Assembly (NCBI GenBank): GCA_025210345.1
Contig: JAOARX010000025.1
Coordinates: 62,001-126,000 of the forward strand
DNA from: Pelagimonas sp.
GTDB taxonomy: Bacteria; Pseudomonadota; Alphaproteobacteria; Rhodobacterales; Rhodobacteraceae
Direction: 5' to 3'
Length of the DNA stretch: 64,000 bases
Part shown: in pieces, positions 32,916 through 41,818 of the stretch
Layout of the letters: every line of letters starts with the position of its first letter
Position numbering within the stretch: the first letter of the stretch is position 1
Program-made: the position numbers and the translations under genes
Notes under the pieces: model-generated
Databases searched by the model: none
What the model saw: only the letters and a program-made list of their open reading frames with translations
Told to the model about the DNA's origin: nothing

Positions 32916-33620
32916 CTAGCGCGCCTGCCGATCGATCCAGTCCGGCAAAAAGCCAATGTCAGGCAAGACAATATCCGCGTGCCCTGCCAGATCTTCCCGC
33001 GTCGCGACCCCGGTCAAAACCCCGACACAGCGCATCCCTGCGGCCTGCCCCGCTATCAGGTCGTGCAGACTGTCGCCCACCATGACAATCCGTCCGGGAT
33101 CTATCTGCACCCGATGGGCAAAGGCCAACAACGGCGCGGGATCGGGCTTGGCGCCAAACCCGCTGTCAAACCCGGCAATAAAGTCAAATATGCCTGCCAC
33201 GCCCACATACCCCAGATGGGTGTGGGCGACGGATTCGGAATCGTTTGTCATCACCCCCAAGGCCAGATCCCGCGCGGACAGCTCGCTGAGCAGGGGCACC
33301 AGTGGCACCGCCTCGGCCAGGGGGGCCTGCGCCGCCGAAATCGCCAGATCGCGCTCAAGCTGATCCACGTCACGCCCAGGCAGCGCCGATGCCAGGCATT
33401 CAGCCGCCTCGCGATTGGTGCCAGCGATCACCCGACTGTGGGGCAAAAACACCCCCGCACCCAGATCAAAGCCCACTGCATCAGCCAGACGATCCCGCAG
33501 ATCGGGATCTCCGGCAGACAGGGTGTGGATCACGTCAATAGCCCAGGCCGACCACGTCGCGGCGAAATCGAATAATGTGCCGTCCTTATCAAACAGCACC
33601 CCTTGAATTGGGTCCGTCAT
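32916..33620 (-). CDS. gph: HAD-family hydrolase, phosphoglycolate phosphatase-like
   Basis: 234 aa. HAD motif I FDKDGTLFDF with the nucleophile and acid aspartates, motif II MTNDSES, motif III lysine region with GAKPDPAPLL and motif IV VMVGDSLHDL. Predicted to dephosphorylate 2-phosphoglycolate or a similar small phosphate. The ATG at 33620 overlaps the DUF3572 stop (ATGA). Family is sure, substrate inferred. Confidence 0.85.
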   Translation of the reverse strand: MTDPIQGVLFDKDGTLFDFAATWSAWAIDVIHTLSAGDPDLRDRLADAVGFDLGAGVFLPHSRVIAGTNREAAECLASALPGRDVDQLERDLAISAAQAPLAEAVPLVPLLSELSARDLALGVMTNDSESVAHTHLGYVGVAGIFDFIAGFDSGFGAKPDPAPLLAFAHRVQIDPGRIVMVGDSLHDLIAGQAAGMRCVGVLTGVATREDLAGHADIVLPDIGFLPDWIDRQAR

Positions 33621-33901
33621 GTCCAATGCACCTGTTCTCCGCCCGGCAGTGCCGCACGCACTTGCATCAGGCTTTCATAGGGAATGCCTTGCGTGTCACA
33701 AAAGGCAACCACCCAGGAATCCTCCATCATCAGAAAGTCCAACACCGCGCCTTGAAAAGCCGGATCTTGAAGACCTTCGCGTACATCTTGCTCTGAGACC
33801 CCAGAGGCCCCTGAAAACACGGGGAAAAGCTCATCGTTTGCGACCAGCCAGGCGATGGCTTGCATCCCGATGATCTCGGCTTTGTGACGAGAAAATGACA
33901 T
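33617..33901 (-). CDS. DUF3572 family protein
   Basis: 94 aa, small acidic protein of alphaproteobacteria with the family core AIAWLVANDELFPVFSGASG, GAVLDFLMMEDSWVVAFC and GIPYESLMQVRAALPGG. Function unknown. Translationally coupled to gph and divergent from the PleD-like gene, a neighbourhood common in Rhodobacterales. Confidence 0.85.
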   Translation of the reverse strand: MSFSRHKAEIIGMQAIAWLVANDELFPVFSGASGVSEQDVREGLQDPAFQGAVLDFLMMEDSWVVAFCDTQGIPYESLMQVRAALPGGEQVHWT

Positions 33902-34008
33902 TAGTTCCTATTTCCGAAAGGGTTTTTTAACCTCTCTCACCAAACCTAAGAGCATCGAGAAGTGCAAGCAGAGTCAGCTCTGTTCCTGTCACGAGGAAGC
34001 GAAAAAAC

Positions 34009-35481
34009 ATGTCAGGTCGGATCCTAATTGTTGATGCGGTACCCACCAATCGCATCATTTTGCGCGTCAAGCTGTCGGCAGCGTTATTCGAAGTGGCTCA
34101 GGCCGCTTCGGGGCATGCGGCGGTGGCGATGGTGCGCAAAACGCGTCCAGACCTTGTGCTGACGGCCTCGGATCTGCCGGATATGAGCGGACGGGCGCTT
34201 TGTGCCACGCTGCAACGCGACCCGACCACGGGCCGCCCCCCCATCGTGGTGATCCACGGTGAGGACGAAGACGACAATGAACGTTTGGTTTCCCTTGCCG
34301 CCGGGGTGGACGATATCCTGACCCGGCCGATTGATGATCTGGTGATGATGGCGCGGCTGCGGTCGCTCTTGCGCGCACGCAACGCTGAAACAGAGCTGCA
34401 ACTGCGTGACGACACCCGCCGCGCGCTGGGGATTGGCATGGCGGAAAATGCCGCCGAGTTCGAAATGCCCGCGCGCGTGCGCCTGATTCCCACCGGCGGC
34501 CTGAACGACCCCAAGGGGCTGGCGAACACCATTGGCCATGCAATACGCGGCCCTGTCGACCTGATCGAGGCAGATGACGCCATGCGTGACCCCCATCACG
34601 TGCCCGATGTGGTCGTGATCGCTGAAGGGCCCTATAGCAACGGTGAGGGGCTGGCCCTTTTGCCGCAACTGCGCACCAGCGCGATGGCGCGCTATGCCTC
34701 GGTGATCTACATCGCCCAGCCGCATCTGCGCGCCCAGGCTGCGCAGGCCCTGGACCTTGGCGCCAACGACATCCTGACAACGGGTCCCGACACGCAGGAA
34801 CTGCCCATCCGGCTCAAAAAGCAAATCTCGCGCAAGCGCACAAATGACCTGCTGCGCGCAAATATGCGTGACGGTCTTCAGGCCGCGGTGTCCGATCCGC
34901 TGACCGGATTGTTCAACCGGCGCTATACGCTCCCGCATCTGACCAAGATGTCCGAACGTGCGGCGCTTCAGCGGCAGGGCTATGCGCTTTTGGTGGCTGA
35001 TCTGGATCATTTCAAGCAGGTGAATGACACCTATGGCCACGGGGCAGGCGACGCCGTGCTTGTCGAATTCGCCCAGCGCCTGAGAGAAAACCTGCGCGCC
35101 GCGGACCTAATGGCCCGCTGGGGGGGAGAAGAGTTCCTGATTGCCATGCCCGACACAGGGTTGGACACCGCCAAACGCACGGCTGAGCGCCTGTGCGAGC
35201 TGATGTCACGGACGCCAATCCGCCTGCCCGATGGCCGGGAAATCCGCGTCACCTTGTCGGTCGGCGTTGCCATCAACCGGGCCGGTGACTCGGACGATCC
35301 GCGGGCTTTGATCGAACAGGCTGACCAAGCGTTGTATGCCGCCAAGGCAAATGGGCGGAACATGGTTGTTCTTGCGGATCGCGTCACTCCGCTGCCGATT
35401 CGGACAACTGCGACAGCACGGGCCCAGATGGCATCCGATGGCACCCACATTCGGCACATGCGCACGGCAAGCCACAGCTAG
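34009..35481 (+). CDS. PleD-like REC-REC-GGDEF protein with degenerate receivers
   Basis: 490 aa. Receiver 1 (1-120), receiver-like domain 2 (about 150-285) and a GGDEF domain (about 300-460) with intact RWGGEEF and the I-site RAAD five residues before. The cyclase should be active and product-inhibited. Receiver 1 lacks the phosphorylation chemistry: the acidic pair reads DA at 9-10 (ILIVDAVPTNR), the acceptor position is Ala53 (LVLTASDLPDMSG), and the conserved lysine region reads LTRP. PleD of Caulobacter keeps these residues. The protein is probably regulated by something other than phosphorylation. Confidence 0.9.
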   Translation: MSGRILIVDAVPTNRIILRVKLSAALFEVAQAASGHAAVAMVRKTRPDLVLTASDLPDMSGRALCATLQRDPTTGRPPIVVIHGEDEDDNERLVSLAAGVDDILTRPIDDLVMMARLRSLLRARNAETELQLRDDTRRALGIGMAENAAEFEMPARVRLIPTGGLNDPKGLANTIGHAIRGPVDLIEADDAMRDPHHVPDVVVIAEGPYSNGEGLALLPQLRTSAMARYASVIYIAQPHLRAQAAQALDLGANDILTTGPDTQELPIRLKKQISRKRTNDLLRANMRDGLQAAVSDPLTGLFNRRYTLPHLTKMSERAALQRQGYALLVADLDHFKQVNDTYGHGAGDAVLVEFAQRLRENLRAADLMARWGGEEFLIAMPDTGLDTAKRTAERLCELMSRTPIRLPDGREIRVTLSVGVAINRAGDSDDPRALIEQADQALYAAKANGRNMVVLADRVTPLPIRTTATARAQMASDGTHIRHMRTASHS

Positions 35482-35540
35482 GTAAATTCACGGCTCAAAG
35501 GGACCTATCGCCCCCCCCTTTTTGCCCGACCTTCATACCT

Positions 35541-36089
35541 TCAATCATGATCCCGGTGCCGATGGTCTTTGCCGCCGCCGAATTTATCGCGTGACTTGCC
35601 GCGCCAGGTGTCGCGCCGGGTCTTCAGTTCTTCGATCTGCACTTCAAGCCGCGCCGCAAAGGCCTTGCGCTCCTCTGCGGGCATGCCTGCGATGAACTCG
35701 ACCACCACGTTTTGCCCCTGCGTCCGCCGCGCATCCGAGGCTTCGGCCTGTTGTTTCAGGTGGCTCCGCAGCTGATCAGGGTCAAAGGGCTCTGCACGCA
35801 AAATCTCAAGCGCCTCTTCATAGCCACGAACAAACCCGCCGGGGCTTTTCTTTGGCTGCGCCCGCATCATCGCGAAAAAGGCCCGTCTCAGCGCCTTGCG
35901 TTGCTCCGCATCAAATGCGCGCGTATAGGGGGTCACGTAGTCTCGGCCCGGGGGGCGATCGCGGCCCATGGGCCCCTTCAGCGCCATACCGACCGCAAGG
36001 CCAACAACCAGCAGATTGACCGCCAAAGATCCGAACAGCACGATTTTCAACCAGGGGCGCATGCGCGGCGCCGGTTCAGGTGTCGTCAT
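35541..36089 (-). CDS. Periplasmic heavy-metal sensor, CnrX/ZraP-like
   Basis: 182 aa. One N-terminal membrane anchor (about 14-36), then a helical periplasmic domain with ALRRAFFAMMRAQ, QLRSHLKQQAEAS and MPAEERKAFAARLE, typical of Spy/CpxP/CnrX four-helix hooks, and a His/Asp-rich C-terminal tail (GGGKDHRHRDHD) able to bind metal. Last gene of a tight operon with an ECF sigma factor and a one-helix protein, 4 nt after the latter's stop. Confidence 0.78.
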   Translation of the reverse strand: MTTPEPAPRMRPWLKIVLFGSLAVNLLVVGLAVGMALKGPMGRDRPPGRDYVTPYTRAFDAEQRKALRRAFFAMMRAQPKKSPGGFVRGYEEALEILRAEPFDPDQLRSHLKQQAEASDARRTQGQNVVVEFIAGMPAEERKAFAARLEVQIEELKTRRDTWRGKSRDKFGGGKDHRHRDHD

Positions 36090-36093
36090 CGCC

Positions 36094-36465
36094 TCATCCT
36101 TCCATCATGATCAAATCGAACCCGTTCATCGGGTCAAAACCAAGCTCTCCGCCCGATTGGTCCACCAGAAGATAGTCCGAGATACCCGCAGGCGGGTTCA
36201 CCCCGATCCAAAGCCCGACAGCACAGGCCGTCGCCAACCCGGCAACTCCGGGCCAGCCCCCAAGTGCGGTCTTGAACTGTTGCCACAGCCCGGGCTGTGC
36301 CACCCGGGACCGCGGCCGAGGTTGCGCCTTTAGAGCGTCTTGCGTCAGTTGGGCCAAAAAGTCGACATCCGGCACCGGCGATGTTGCGCGCGCAGCGGTA
36401 AAGAAGTCGTCGAGGCCGACCCCGGGGTCGGGGTGCGTACCAAGGTGATCTTTGCGTTCAGTCAT
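36094..36465 (-). CDS. Probable anti-sigma factor, single-helix membrane protein
   Basis: 123 aa. A cytosolic N-terminal part (about 1-70, with GLDDFFTAARATSPVPDVDF), one hydrophobic helix (about 74-92) and a short acidic periplasmic tail. No zinc-finger motif. It overlaps the 3' end of the ECF sigma gene by 8 nt and precedes the metal-sensor gene, so by position it is the anti-sigma factor, like CnrY between CnrH and CnrX. The assignment rests on context and topology. Confidence 0.68.
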   Translation of the reverse strand: MTERKDHLGTHPDPGVGLDDFFTAARATSPVPDVDFLAQLTQDALKAQPRPRSRVAQPGLWQQFKTALGGWPGVAGLATACAVGLWIGVNPPAGISDYLLVDQSGGELGFDPMNGFDLIMMEG

Positions 36466-37030
36466 CGTCTTCGTACCCCAGTTCTTCCCGGCGCCCGCTC
36501 AAAAGCGCCTCAAGTGCCCGTTTGCCCCGTGCGGTCAGACTTTCCACCGCGCGCGCGCCGATGTCCATGATCTGCGCGATCTCGGGGTTGGACAGCCCCT
36601 CGATGTGGCGCAGAACAACCGCCTGACGCTGGCGTTCGGGCAATTGCATGAGCGCCTGTTCAAGCGCCCGCGCCCGCGCCGCTTGCTGCAACCCCTCAGT
36701 CACCGAAGGCGCGTCGTCGGAGGGTTCCGGGATCGCATCCAGATCAGGCCCGACCCGACGCTTGCGCAACCGGTCTATGCACAGGTTCGCCGTCACGCGA
36801 TACAGCCATGTCGTGACCTTGGCTTCACCCGCGCGCCAGTCCGGCGCCGTGCGCCAAAGCCGCATCAGCGCCTCTTGTGTCACATCCTCTGCCTCGGCCC
36901 GATCCCCGCCCAGCAGACGATAGGCATGCGCCAGAACCCGCGGCGACAGGCGCATGGTCAACGCCCGTGCAGCGGCCGCATCGCCGCGCGCATAGGCCGC
37001 TAGCAGGGCCTCGTCACTCAGATCACTCAT
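36458..37030 (-). CDS. ECF RNA polymerase sigma factor
   Basis: 190 aa from ATG 37030. Sigma region 2 (about 12-78: AHAYRLLGGDRAEAEDVTQE and VTTWLYRVTANLCIDRLRKR) and region 4 (about 125-178: LPERQRQAVVLRHIEGLSNP). No long C-terminal extension, so regulation by the overlapping small membrane protein is likely. An upstream in-frame ATG at 37054 is possible but adds non-family residues. Confidence 0.9.
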   Translation of the reverse strand: MSDLSDEALLAAYARGDAAAARALTMRLSPRVLAHAYRLLGGDRAEAEDVTQEALMRLWRTAPDWRAGEAKVTTWLYRVTANLCIDRLRKRRVGPDLDAIPEPSDDAPSVTEGLQQAARARALEQALMQLPERQRQAVVLRHIEGLSNPEIAQIMDIGARAVESLTARGKRALEALLSGRREELGYEDDD

Positions 37031-37120
37031 GGCGTCATATGGCATAGGTTCCATATCCCAGCGCTATCCGACCAGCAGCAGCGGTGCAATGCCGGGGCCT
37101 GTACAGCCCCGACACCTGTT

Positions 37121-37624
37121 TTATTGATCGCTGTCTTTCTTCCAGCGGCCAAAGCCCTTGCGTTTACCTTTCATGGCCTGGATCTCATCCTTGCTGATCG
37201 CGCCGTCGCTGTTGGTGTCCAACTTGGCAAACATCTTGTCCGCCCGTTCCTGTGACGGCCCCATATTCGCGGCCTCGTCTTTGCTGATCTTGCCATCTTC
37301 GTTGGCGTCAACATGTGACATCATGCGGTCGATCCGCTGGGTCATCCGGTCCGCATTGCGCTTTTCAGCCTGCGCGGTCAGCTCTTCCCTGGTCAAAAAG
37401 CCATCGCCATCCGCATCTGCGTCGGTAAAGCGCTTTTCCTTGGCCTGGGCCATTTCTTCCTTGGTGATCTGGCCGTCATTGTTCAGATCCATCTGTTCAA
37501 ACATAAACAGGCCGCCCTTGTGGCCACGACCGCCATGATCTTTGCCACCAAAAGCCTGCGCGGCACCAGCCAGACCAACTGCCATAACCACCGCACCCGA
37601 GATCATCATAATCGACTTTTTCAT
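37121..37624 (-). CDS. Exported four-EF-hand calcium-binding protein
   Basis: 167 aa. Signal peptide 1 to about 24 (MKKSIMMISGAVVMAVGLAG, cleavage after AQA), a short His/Gly region (GGKDHGGRGHKGG) and four canonical EF-hand loops: DLNNDGQITKEE, DADGDGFLTREE, DANEDGKISKDE and DTNSDGAISKDE, each with Asp/Glu at the calcium positions. Periplasmic. A basic tail (KGKRKGFGRWKK) ends it. Upstream in direction of the ECF operon but separated by about 90 bp. Confidence 0.9.
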   Translation of the reverse strand: MKKSIMMISGAVVMAVGLAGAAQAFGGKDHGGRGHKGGLFMFEQMDLNNDGQITKEEMAQAKEKRFTDADADGDGFLTREELTAQAEKRNADRMTQRIDRMMSHVDANEDGKISKDEAANMGPSQERADKMFAKLDTNSDGAISKDEIQAMKGKRKGFGRWKKDSDQ

Positions 37625-37882
37625 TGCAACGTCCTTTCCGCTTGCGTTTTCGATCCGCCCTGTTCTGAGCGATTGTGCAGGCTATTACGGGGCGGCACGG
37701 ATGTTCCGTCGCTGATTTGAACGAAAACCGATCACAGCCAATCACAGCGCTGCGATCTGCATTTTCTTCGGCGCTAACGTGATCGCTATCATTCCATGTG
37801 ACATGCAGCCGCAAGGACAGTATGCGGGGTTCCATGATGAAACGTCTGCCCCCATCTTCCGTGCGTGAAGTGTGAGGATCCC

Positions 37883-38269
37883 ATGAGCGAACAAACCATC
37901 GAACAAGAACGTGATGTGATGCAGGCGGTGAAAACCGGATGGCGCCGCCGATGCCCGAAATGTGGCTCGGGGCCTATGCTTCAGGGCTATCTCAAGGTGC
38001 GCGACACCTGCCCGGTCTGCCGGCAAGAACTGCATCATCACCGTGCCGATGACGGGCCAGCCTATCTGACAATTTTGATTGTCGGACATATCATGGCCAT
38101 CGCCATGCATGTGGTGTTTGTACACTATCGCCCCGAGCCGCTTATAATGTTCACCGGCTTTACGGTTGGCTGCGTGGCCTTGTCGCTCTATCTTCTGCCA
38201 AGGTTCAAAGGGGCCATCGTCGCGTACCAATGGGCGCGTGGGATGTATGGGTTTGCCCCTTCGGCCTGA
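37883..38269 (+). CDS. DUF983 family membrane protein
   Basis: 128 aa. Two zinc-type cysteine pairs (CPKCGSG and CPVC) in the first 50 residues, followed by two membrane helices (about 62-82 and 87-106). DUF983 proteins are found near respiratory and copper genes; function unsettled. The ATG at 37883 is chosen over one at 37865 because it starts the conserved region. First of a run with the NUDIX and esterase genes. Confidence 0.85.
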   Translation: MSEQTIEQERDVMQAVKTGWRRRCPKCGSGPMLQGYLKVRDTCPVCRQELHHHRADDGPAYLTILIVGHIMAIAMHVVFVHYRPEPLIMFTGFTVGCVALSLYLLPRFKGAIVAYQWARGMYGFAPSA

Positions 38270-38282
38270 GACCGGAGGATTT

Positions 38283-39005
38283 ATGACACGTCAGACACCC
38301 CAATCGCCCAGTCGCGATAAAACCGCCATACGCAATGCGGCCACGGTGATCGCCATTCGGGATCGCAACAGCCGCCCAAGTGTTTTGATGGGGCAACGCG
38401 GTGCCAAAGCCGCCTTTATGCCGAATAAATTCGTCTTTCCGGGCGGGGCTGTCGATCAGGCCGACCAGCACGTGCCCCTGGCCGCACCGCTGCCCTCGCT
38501 TTGCGCCGCACGGCTCGCTCAGGATGCCCCGTCGGAAATGCCACGCGCCCTGGCAGCCGCCGCAATTCGCGAGTTGTGGGAAGAAACCGGGCAAATTCTG
38601 GGGCAAAGCGGCATCTGGCCCGGCGCCATTCCTGACGACTGGTTGTCGTTTGCGGAAACCGGACACCGCCCCAGCGCCGACGCCTTGCAATTTGTCTTTC
38701 GCGCCATCACGCCACCGGGCCGTCCTAGGCGCTTTGACGCCAGGTTTTTCATGCTGGATGCCGAAGCCCTGATGTCTGACCCGGATGATTTTGGCCGCGC
38801 AGAGGATGAGCTGTCGCATCTCCAGTGGATTCCGCTGGACGAGGTGCGCAACTTTGACCTGCCCTTCATCACGCAGGTGGTTTTGGCCGAAATCACGGCC
38901 CGCGCCCATGATGACACCCCGCCAACATCGGTTCCCTTCTTCCGCAATGACGATGAACAAAGCCTGTTCCTGCGCCTGAACGGACGCCCGCAAGGCCACG
39001 AATGA
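38283..39005 (+). CDS. NUDIX hydrolase with insertion in the NUDIX box
   Basis: 240 aa. Seen FVFPGGAVD at the start of the NUDIX fold and AIRELWEETGQIL as the catalytic REUxEExGU part, but the two are about 40 residues further apart than in the 23-residue box, an insertion like that of NUDT19-type CoA/nucleotide hydrolases. All catalytic glutamates are present. Starts 14 nt after the DUF983 stop and ends 1 nt before the esterase gene. Confidence 0.85.
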   Translation: MTRQTPQSPSRDKTAIRNAATVIAIRDRNSRPSVLMGQRGAKAAFMPNKFVFPGGAVDQADQHVPLAAPLPSLCAARLAQDAPSEMPRALAAAAIRELWEETGQILGQSGIWPGAIPDDWLSFAETGHRPSADALQFVFRAITPPGRPRRFDARFFMLDAEALMSDPDDFGRAEDELSHLQWIPLDEVRNFDLPFITQVVLAEITARAHDDTPPTSVPFFRNDDEQSLFLRLNGRPQGHE

Positions 39006-39006
39006 C

Positions 39007-39768
39007 ATGCTGAACTACATCGAGCACGGCACGCCGGGTGGACGCCCGCTGATCATCGTGCACGGGCTATATGGCTCGGCCCGCAACTGGGGGGTGATTG
39101 CACGGCGCCTGTCCGATGAGCGCCATGTGATCGCCGTGGATCAACGCAACCATGGCGATAGCCCCTGGCAAGACAGCCACAGCTATGCGGACATGGCCGT
39201 CGATCTTGCCGAGGTGATCGAGACCCATGGCGGTCACGCCGATGTGCTGGGTCATTCCATGGGTGGCAAAGCGGCGATGGTGCTGGCACTGACCCAACCC
39301 CATCTGGTTGGGCGCCTGATCGTGGCAGATATTGCGCCGGTCACCTATGGGCACAGCCAAATCCAGTATATCGAGGCCATGCGGTCCGTCGATCTTGCGC
39401 GCGTCACAAAACGGACGGACGCCATTGAACAGCTTGCTCAAACTGTCGATGACACCACCTTGCGGATGTTCTTTACCCAGTCGCTGGATATCCCCGGCAA
39501 ACGCTGGAAGCTCAACCTTGACGTGTTGGCGCATGAAATGGACAAGATCCTTGGTTTTCCTGACATCCACGGTCGCTTTGACGGCCCCACCCTGTTTTTG
39601 ACGGGCGGACTGTCGGATTACGTGCTGCCAGAGCACCGTGACAAGATCCGTTCGCTTTTTCCCAAGGCCCGGTTTGCCAAGATGCCCAAGGCTGGGCATT
39701 GGCTGCATGCAGAGGACCCCCGCGCCTTCGAAGCCTCGGCGCGGGCCTTTCTGGCATTGACCGCGTAA
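39007..39768 (+). CDS. Alpha/beta hydrolase, YbfF-like esterase
   Basis: 253 aa. Oxyanion region HGLYGSARNW, a GHSMGG nucleophile elbow (Ser84) and a late catalytic histidine in KAGHWLHAEDP; VDQRNHGDS is typical of YbfF/ABHD11-like esterases. Substrate unknown, probably short acyl esters or acyl-CoA. Converges on the LysR-type gene. Confidence 0.88.
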   Translation: MLNYIEHGTPGGRPLIIVHGLYGSARNWGVIARRLSDERHVIAVDQRNHGDSPWQDSHSYADMAVDLAEVIETHGGHADVLGHSMGGKAAMVLALTQPHLVGRLIVADIAPVTYGHSQIQYIEAMRSVDLARVTKRTDAIEQLAQTVDDTTLRMFFTQSLDIPGKRWKLNLDVLAHEMDKILGFPDIHGRFDGPTLFLTGGLSDYVLPEHRDKIRSLFPKARFAKMPKAGHWLHAEDPRAFEASARAFLALTA

Positions 39769-39792
39769 TTTTCAGTTTCCGAAAACTAGGGG

Positions 39793-40761
39793 TCAGGGTG
39801 CATCCAGCAATTCAAGATCCCCCTGCAACCAAGGCAAAGCATGCAGCGCCGGTTCGACCACCATTTCCTGCATCAACAGGCGCGACGTCCGGGCCATGTC
39901 CCGCGGCACATCCGAGGTCCAGTCGTTGGTCGCAAACAGCGAAATCCGGCGGGCAAAGGGCTCGAACGGCAGGGGATGCGCCTCTAGCTGATCATGCAGT
40001 CGCGCCGCGCGCATAAACCCGGTGGAGGTGGTCAACGTCCATCCCGCCCCGCGCGACACCAAGGTCATCAATGACAGATGTGCGCCAATTTCGAACCGCT
40101 CGGGAAAGTGCAGCTTTAGACGCCGCAGATGCGTCTCGACCTGTCGCCCGATCATCAGGTCGCGGTCATGACGCAACAAAGGGGTCGCCTGCATCACCGC
40201 CTCAATACCACCCTGCCGATCGACACCGCCCTTGGGACACACAAAGATAAACGGGTCGCGCACGAGGGGATATTCGACAACTCCTTCAACACCTTCGCCA
40301 TGCGATCCTGAAATCGCCAGATGCAACCGCCGCGATTTGAGCGCATCGGTGATCTGATGCGACGGCGACGTGGTCAGGCGAAACCGACAGTGCCGCATGC
40401 TTTCTGCAAGGATGCTGACCAAGCGTGGGGTCAGATCATTGTCGAAATCGTCAATCACCCCCAGATCCAGCGCGCTGACATCGGTCAGATCCATGACCGT
40501 CAATTCACTTTGCGCCTGACGCAATTGGCCCAGAACCGTTTTGGTGCGTGTTAGAAAATTTCGGCCTGCCGGGGTCAGTTGCATGGGGCGTCGCCCGTGA
40601 TCCACCAGATCCACACCCAGTGCTTTTTCCAGGTTTCGCATCTGCTGGCTGACCGATGGCTGGCTCATGCCGGTCTGCTCTGCCGCACCCGCAACCGAGC
40701 CCGACATGGCCAAAGCCTCGAACACTTCCAGCCCTTTCAGGGTGACACCTTTTTTCAACAT
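39793..40761 (-). CDS. LysR-family transcriptional regulator
   Basis: 322 aa. N-terminal winged HTH (LKGLEVFEALAMSGSVAGAA, GMSQPSVSQQMRNLE) and a LysR substrate-binding domain from about residue 95. ATG 40761 matches the family start; the frame reaches 40797. No divergent target gene: the upstream neighbour is a lipoprotein gene in the same direction. Confidence 0.9.
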   Translation of the reverse strand: MLKKGVTLKGLEVFEALAMSGSVAGAAEQTGMSQPSVSQQMRNLEKALGVDLVDHGRRPMQLTPAGRNFLTRTKTVLGQLRQAQSELTVMDLTDVSALDLGVIDDFDNDLTPRLVSILAESMRHCRFRLTTSPSHQITDALKSRRLHLAISGSHGEGVEGVVEYPLVRDPFIFVCPKGGVDRQGGIEAVMQATPLLRHDRDLMIGRQVETHLRRLKLHFPERFEIGAHLSLMTLVSRGAGWTLTTSTGFMRAARLHDQLEAHPLPFEPFARRISLFATNDWTSDVPRDMARTSRLLMQEMVVEPALHALPWLQGDLELLDAP

Positions 40762-40852
40762 GAGTCGTCCCGTGCGTTCCAGTTTCGGTTTTTCCAAAAC
40801 TCATGACGCCGGTCAAGCCCAAGCGGTCAGAAACCTCACCCTGGGGTTGAAT

Positions 40853-41428
40853 TCACAAACCTTTGCACGTTCCTTCAGCAGATTTTGCAAAGGTCTTGTA
40901 GCGCTTCCAAAACGCTTCTTTGGTCGGGCTGTCCGATTGACGCACCTCTTGCGCGCGGTGCGGATTGGCAAAGAACGTCGCCGCCAGGCGCTGATCCCCT
41001 GAGCTGAGCGAACGGTTCGCGACGCTTTGCACACAGCCACACAGCCGCTTATTCGCCGATTTGCGATTTGCGCTCAGGCAGGCGTTCGAAATGGGCCCCG
41101 AGGCAAAGCTATATGCGGCACGTGTCACCACCTCAGGTTTGGGCTGTGGCGCGGTTGCGTTGGATGTCGTTCGCCGGGAAACGGGACGCGTCGCGGTGGT
41201 GGTGGTCGATTGCGCCACGGCGGGTTGCGCGGTGGCGGGCTGGGGCTGGGACGCCAAAGGCGCCCGGTATGGCGTCACATAGATGGGCGCAGTGGGCTGT
41301 TGCACCGCAGCGGGTGTCGAAACGCGCTGAGCGGAAGAATTCCCATAGTACAATCTGTTGCGGTCACCACTGCTGCTGCATGCCGCAATCAACAAAACCC
41401 CCGCCAGAAGAAATCCGGTTCGTATCAT
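40853..41428 (-). CDS. Putative lipoprotein, Gln/Pro/Thr-rich
   Basis: 191 aa. Signal peptide with lipobox LLIAAC (cleavage before Cys17), a low-complexity Pro/Gln/Thr/Ala linker (about 40-100) and a C-terminal domain with four cysteines (ISNACLSANRKSANKRLCGC and GTCKGL). Outer-membrane or periplasmic attachment expected. Family not recognised. Confidence 0.8.
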   Translation of the reverse strand: MIRTGFLLAGVLLIAACSSSGDRNRLYYGNSSAQRVSTPAAVQQPTAPIYVTPYRAPLASQPQPATAQPAVAQSTTTTATRPVSRRTTSNATAPQPKPEVVTRAAYSFASGPISNACLSANRKSANKRLCGCVQSVANRSLSSGDQRLAATFFANPHRAQEVRQSDSPTKEAFWKRYKTFAKSAEGTCKGL

Positions 41429-41635
41429 AACACCTGTCTCTTTGCCCAATGCCGTGCGGGTTTTCCCGTCTATTCGGCCTCTGCTCGGGTCAATTATGCC
41501 CTGTTTTCCGCAACATTGCAATTGATCCCCACATTCAGGACCCGCGAGACAAGAGATCGTGATCTGACCCAGATCAAGGCTTGCATATTGATTCTGAGAT
41601 ATGAGTTTCAAAACACAGACAGCCAGGAGAAAACC

Positions 41636-41818
41636 ATGCTACGTCTTGCCGGTATCCTTTATTCCCTGATTTCCACCACCGTCGCAGGCACCGCTGTGAT
41701 CGCGGCGCTGGTTTCCGGTTATGACACGCTGATTCCGATCGTGGTTGCGGCGGTTGCGGGCTTTGTGCTGGCGCTGCCCATCACCTATTTCGTGACCAAG
41801 GCAATCTATGCCAGCTGA
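41636..41818 (+). CDS. Small two-helix membrane protein
   Basis: 60 aa, starting after CCAGGAGAAAACC. Two hydrophobic helices (about 4-26 and 31-55) with a short SGYDT turn. Small proteins of this layout are common and unassigned in Rhodobacteraceae. Its last 13 nt overlap the 3' end of the convergent phosphatase gene. Confidence 0.7.
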   Translation: MLRLAGILYSLISTTVAGTAVIAALVSGYDTLIPIVVAAVAGFVLALPITYFVTKAIYAS

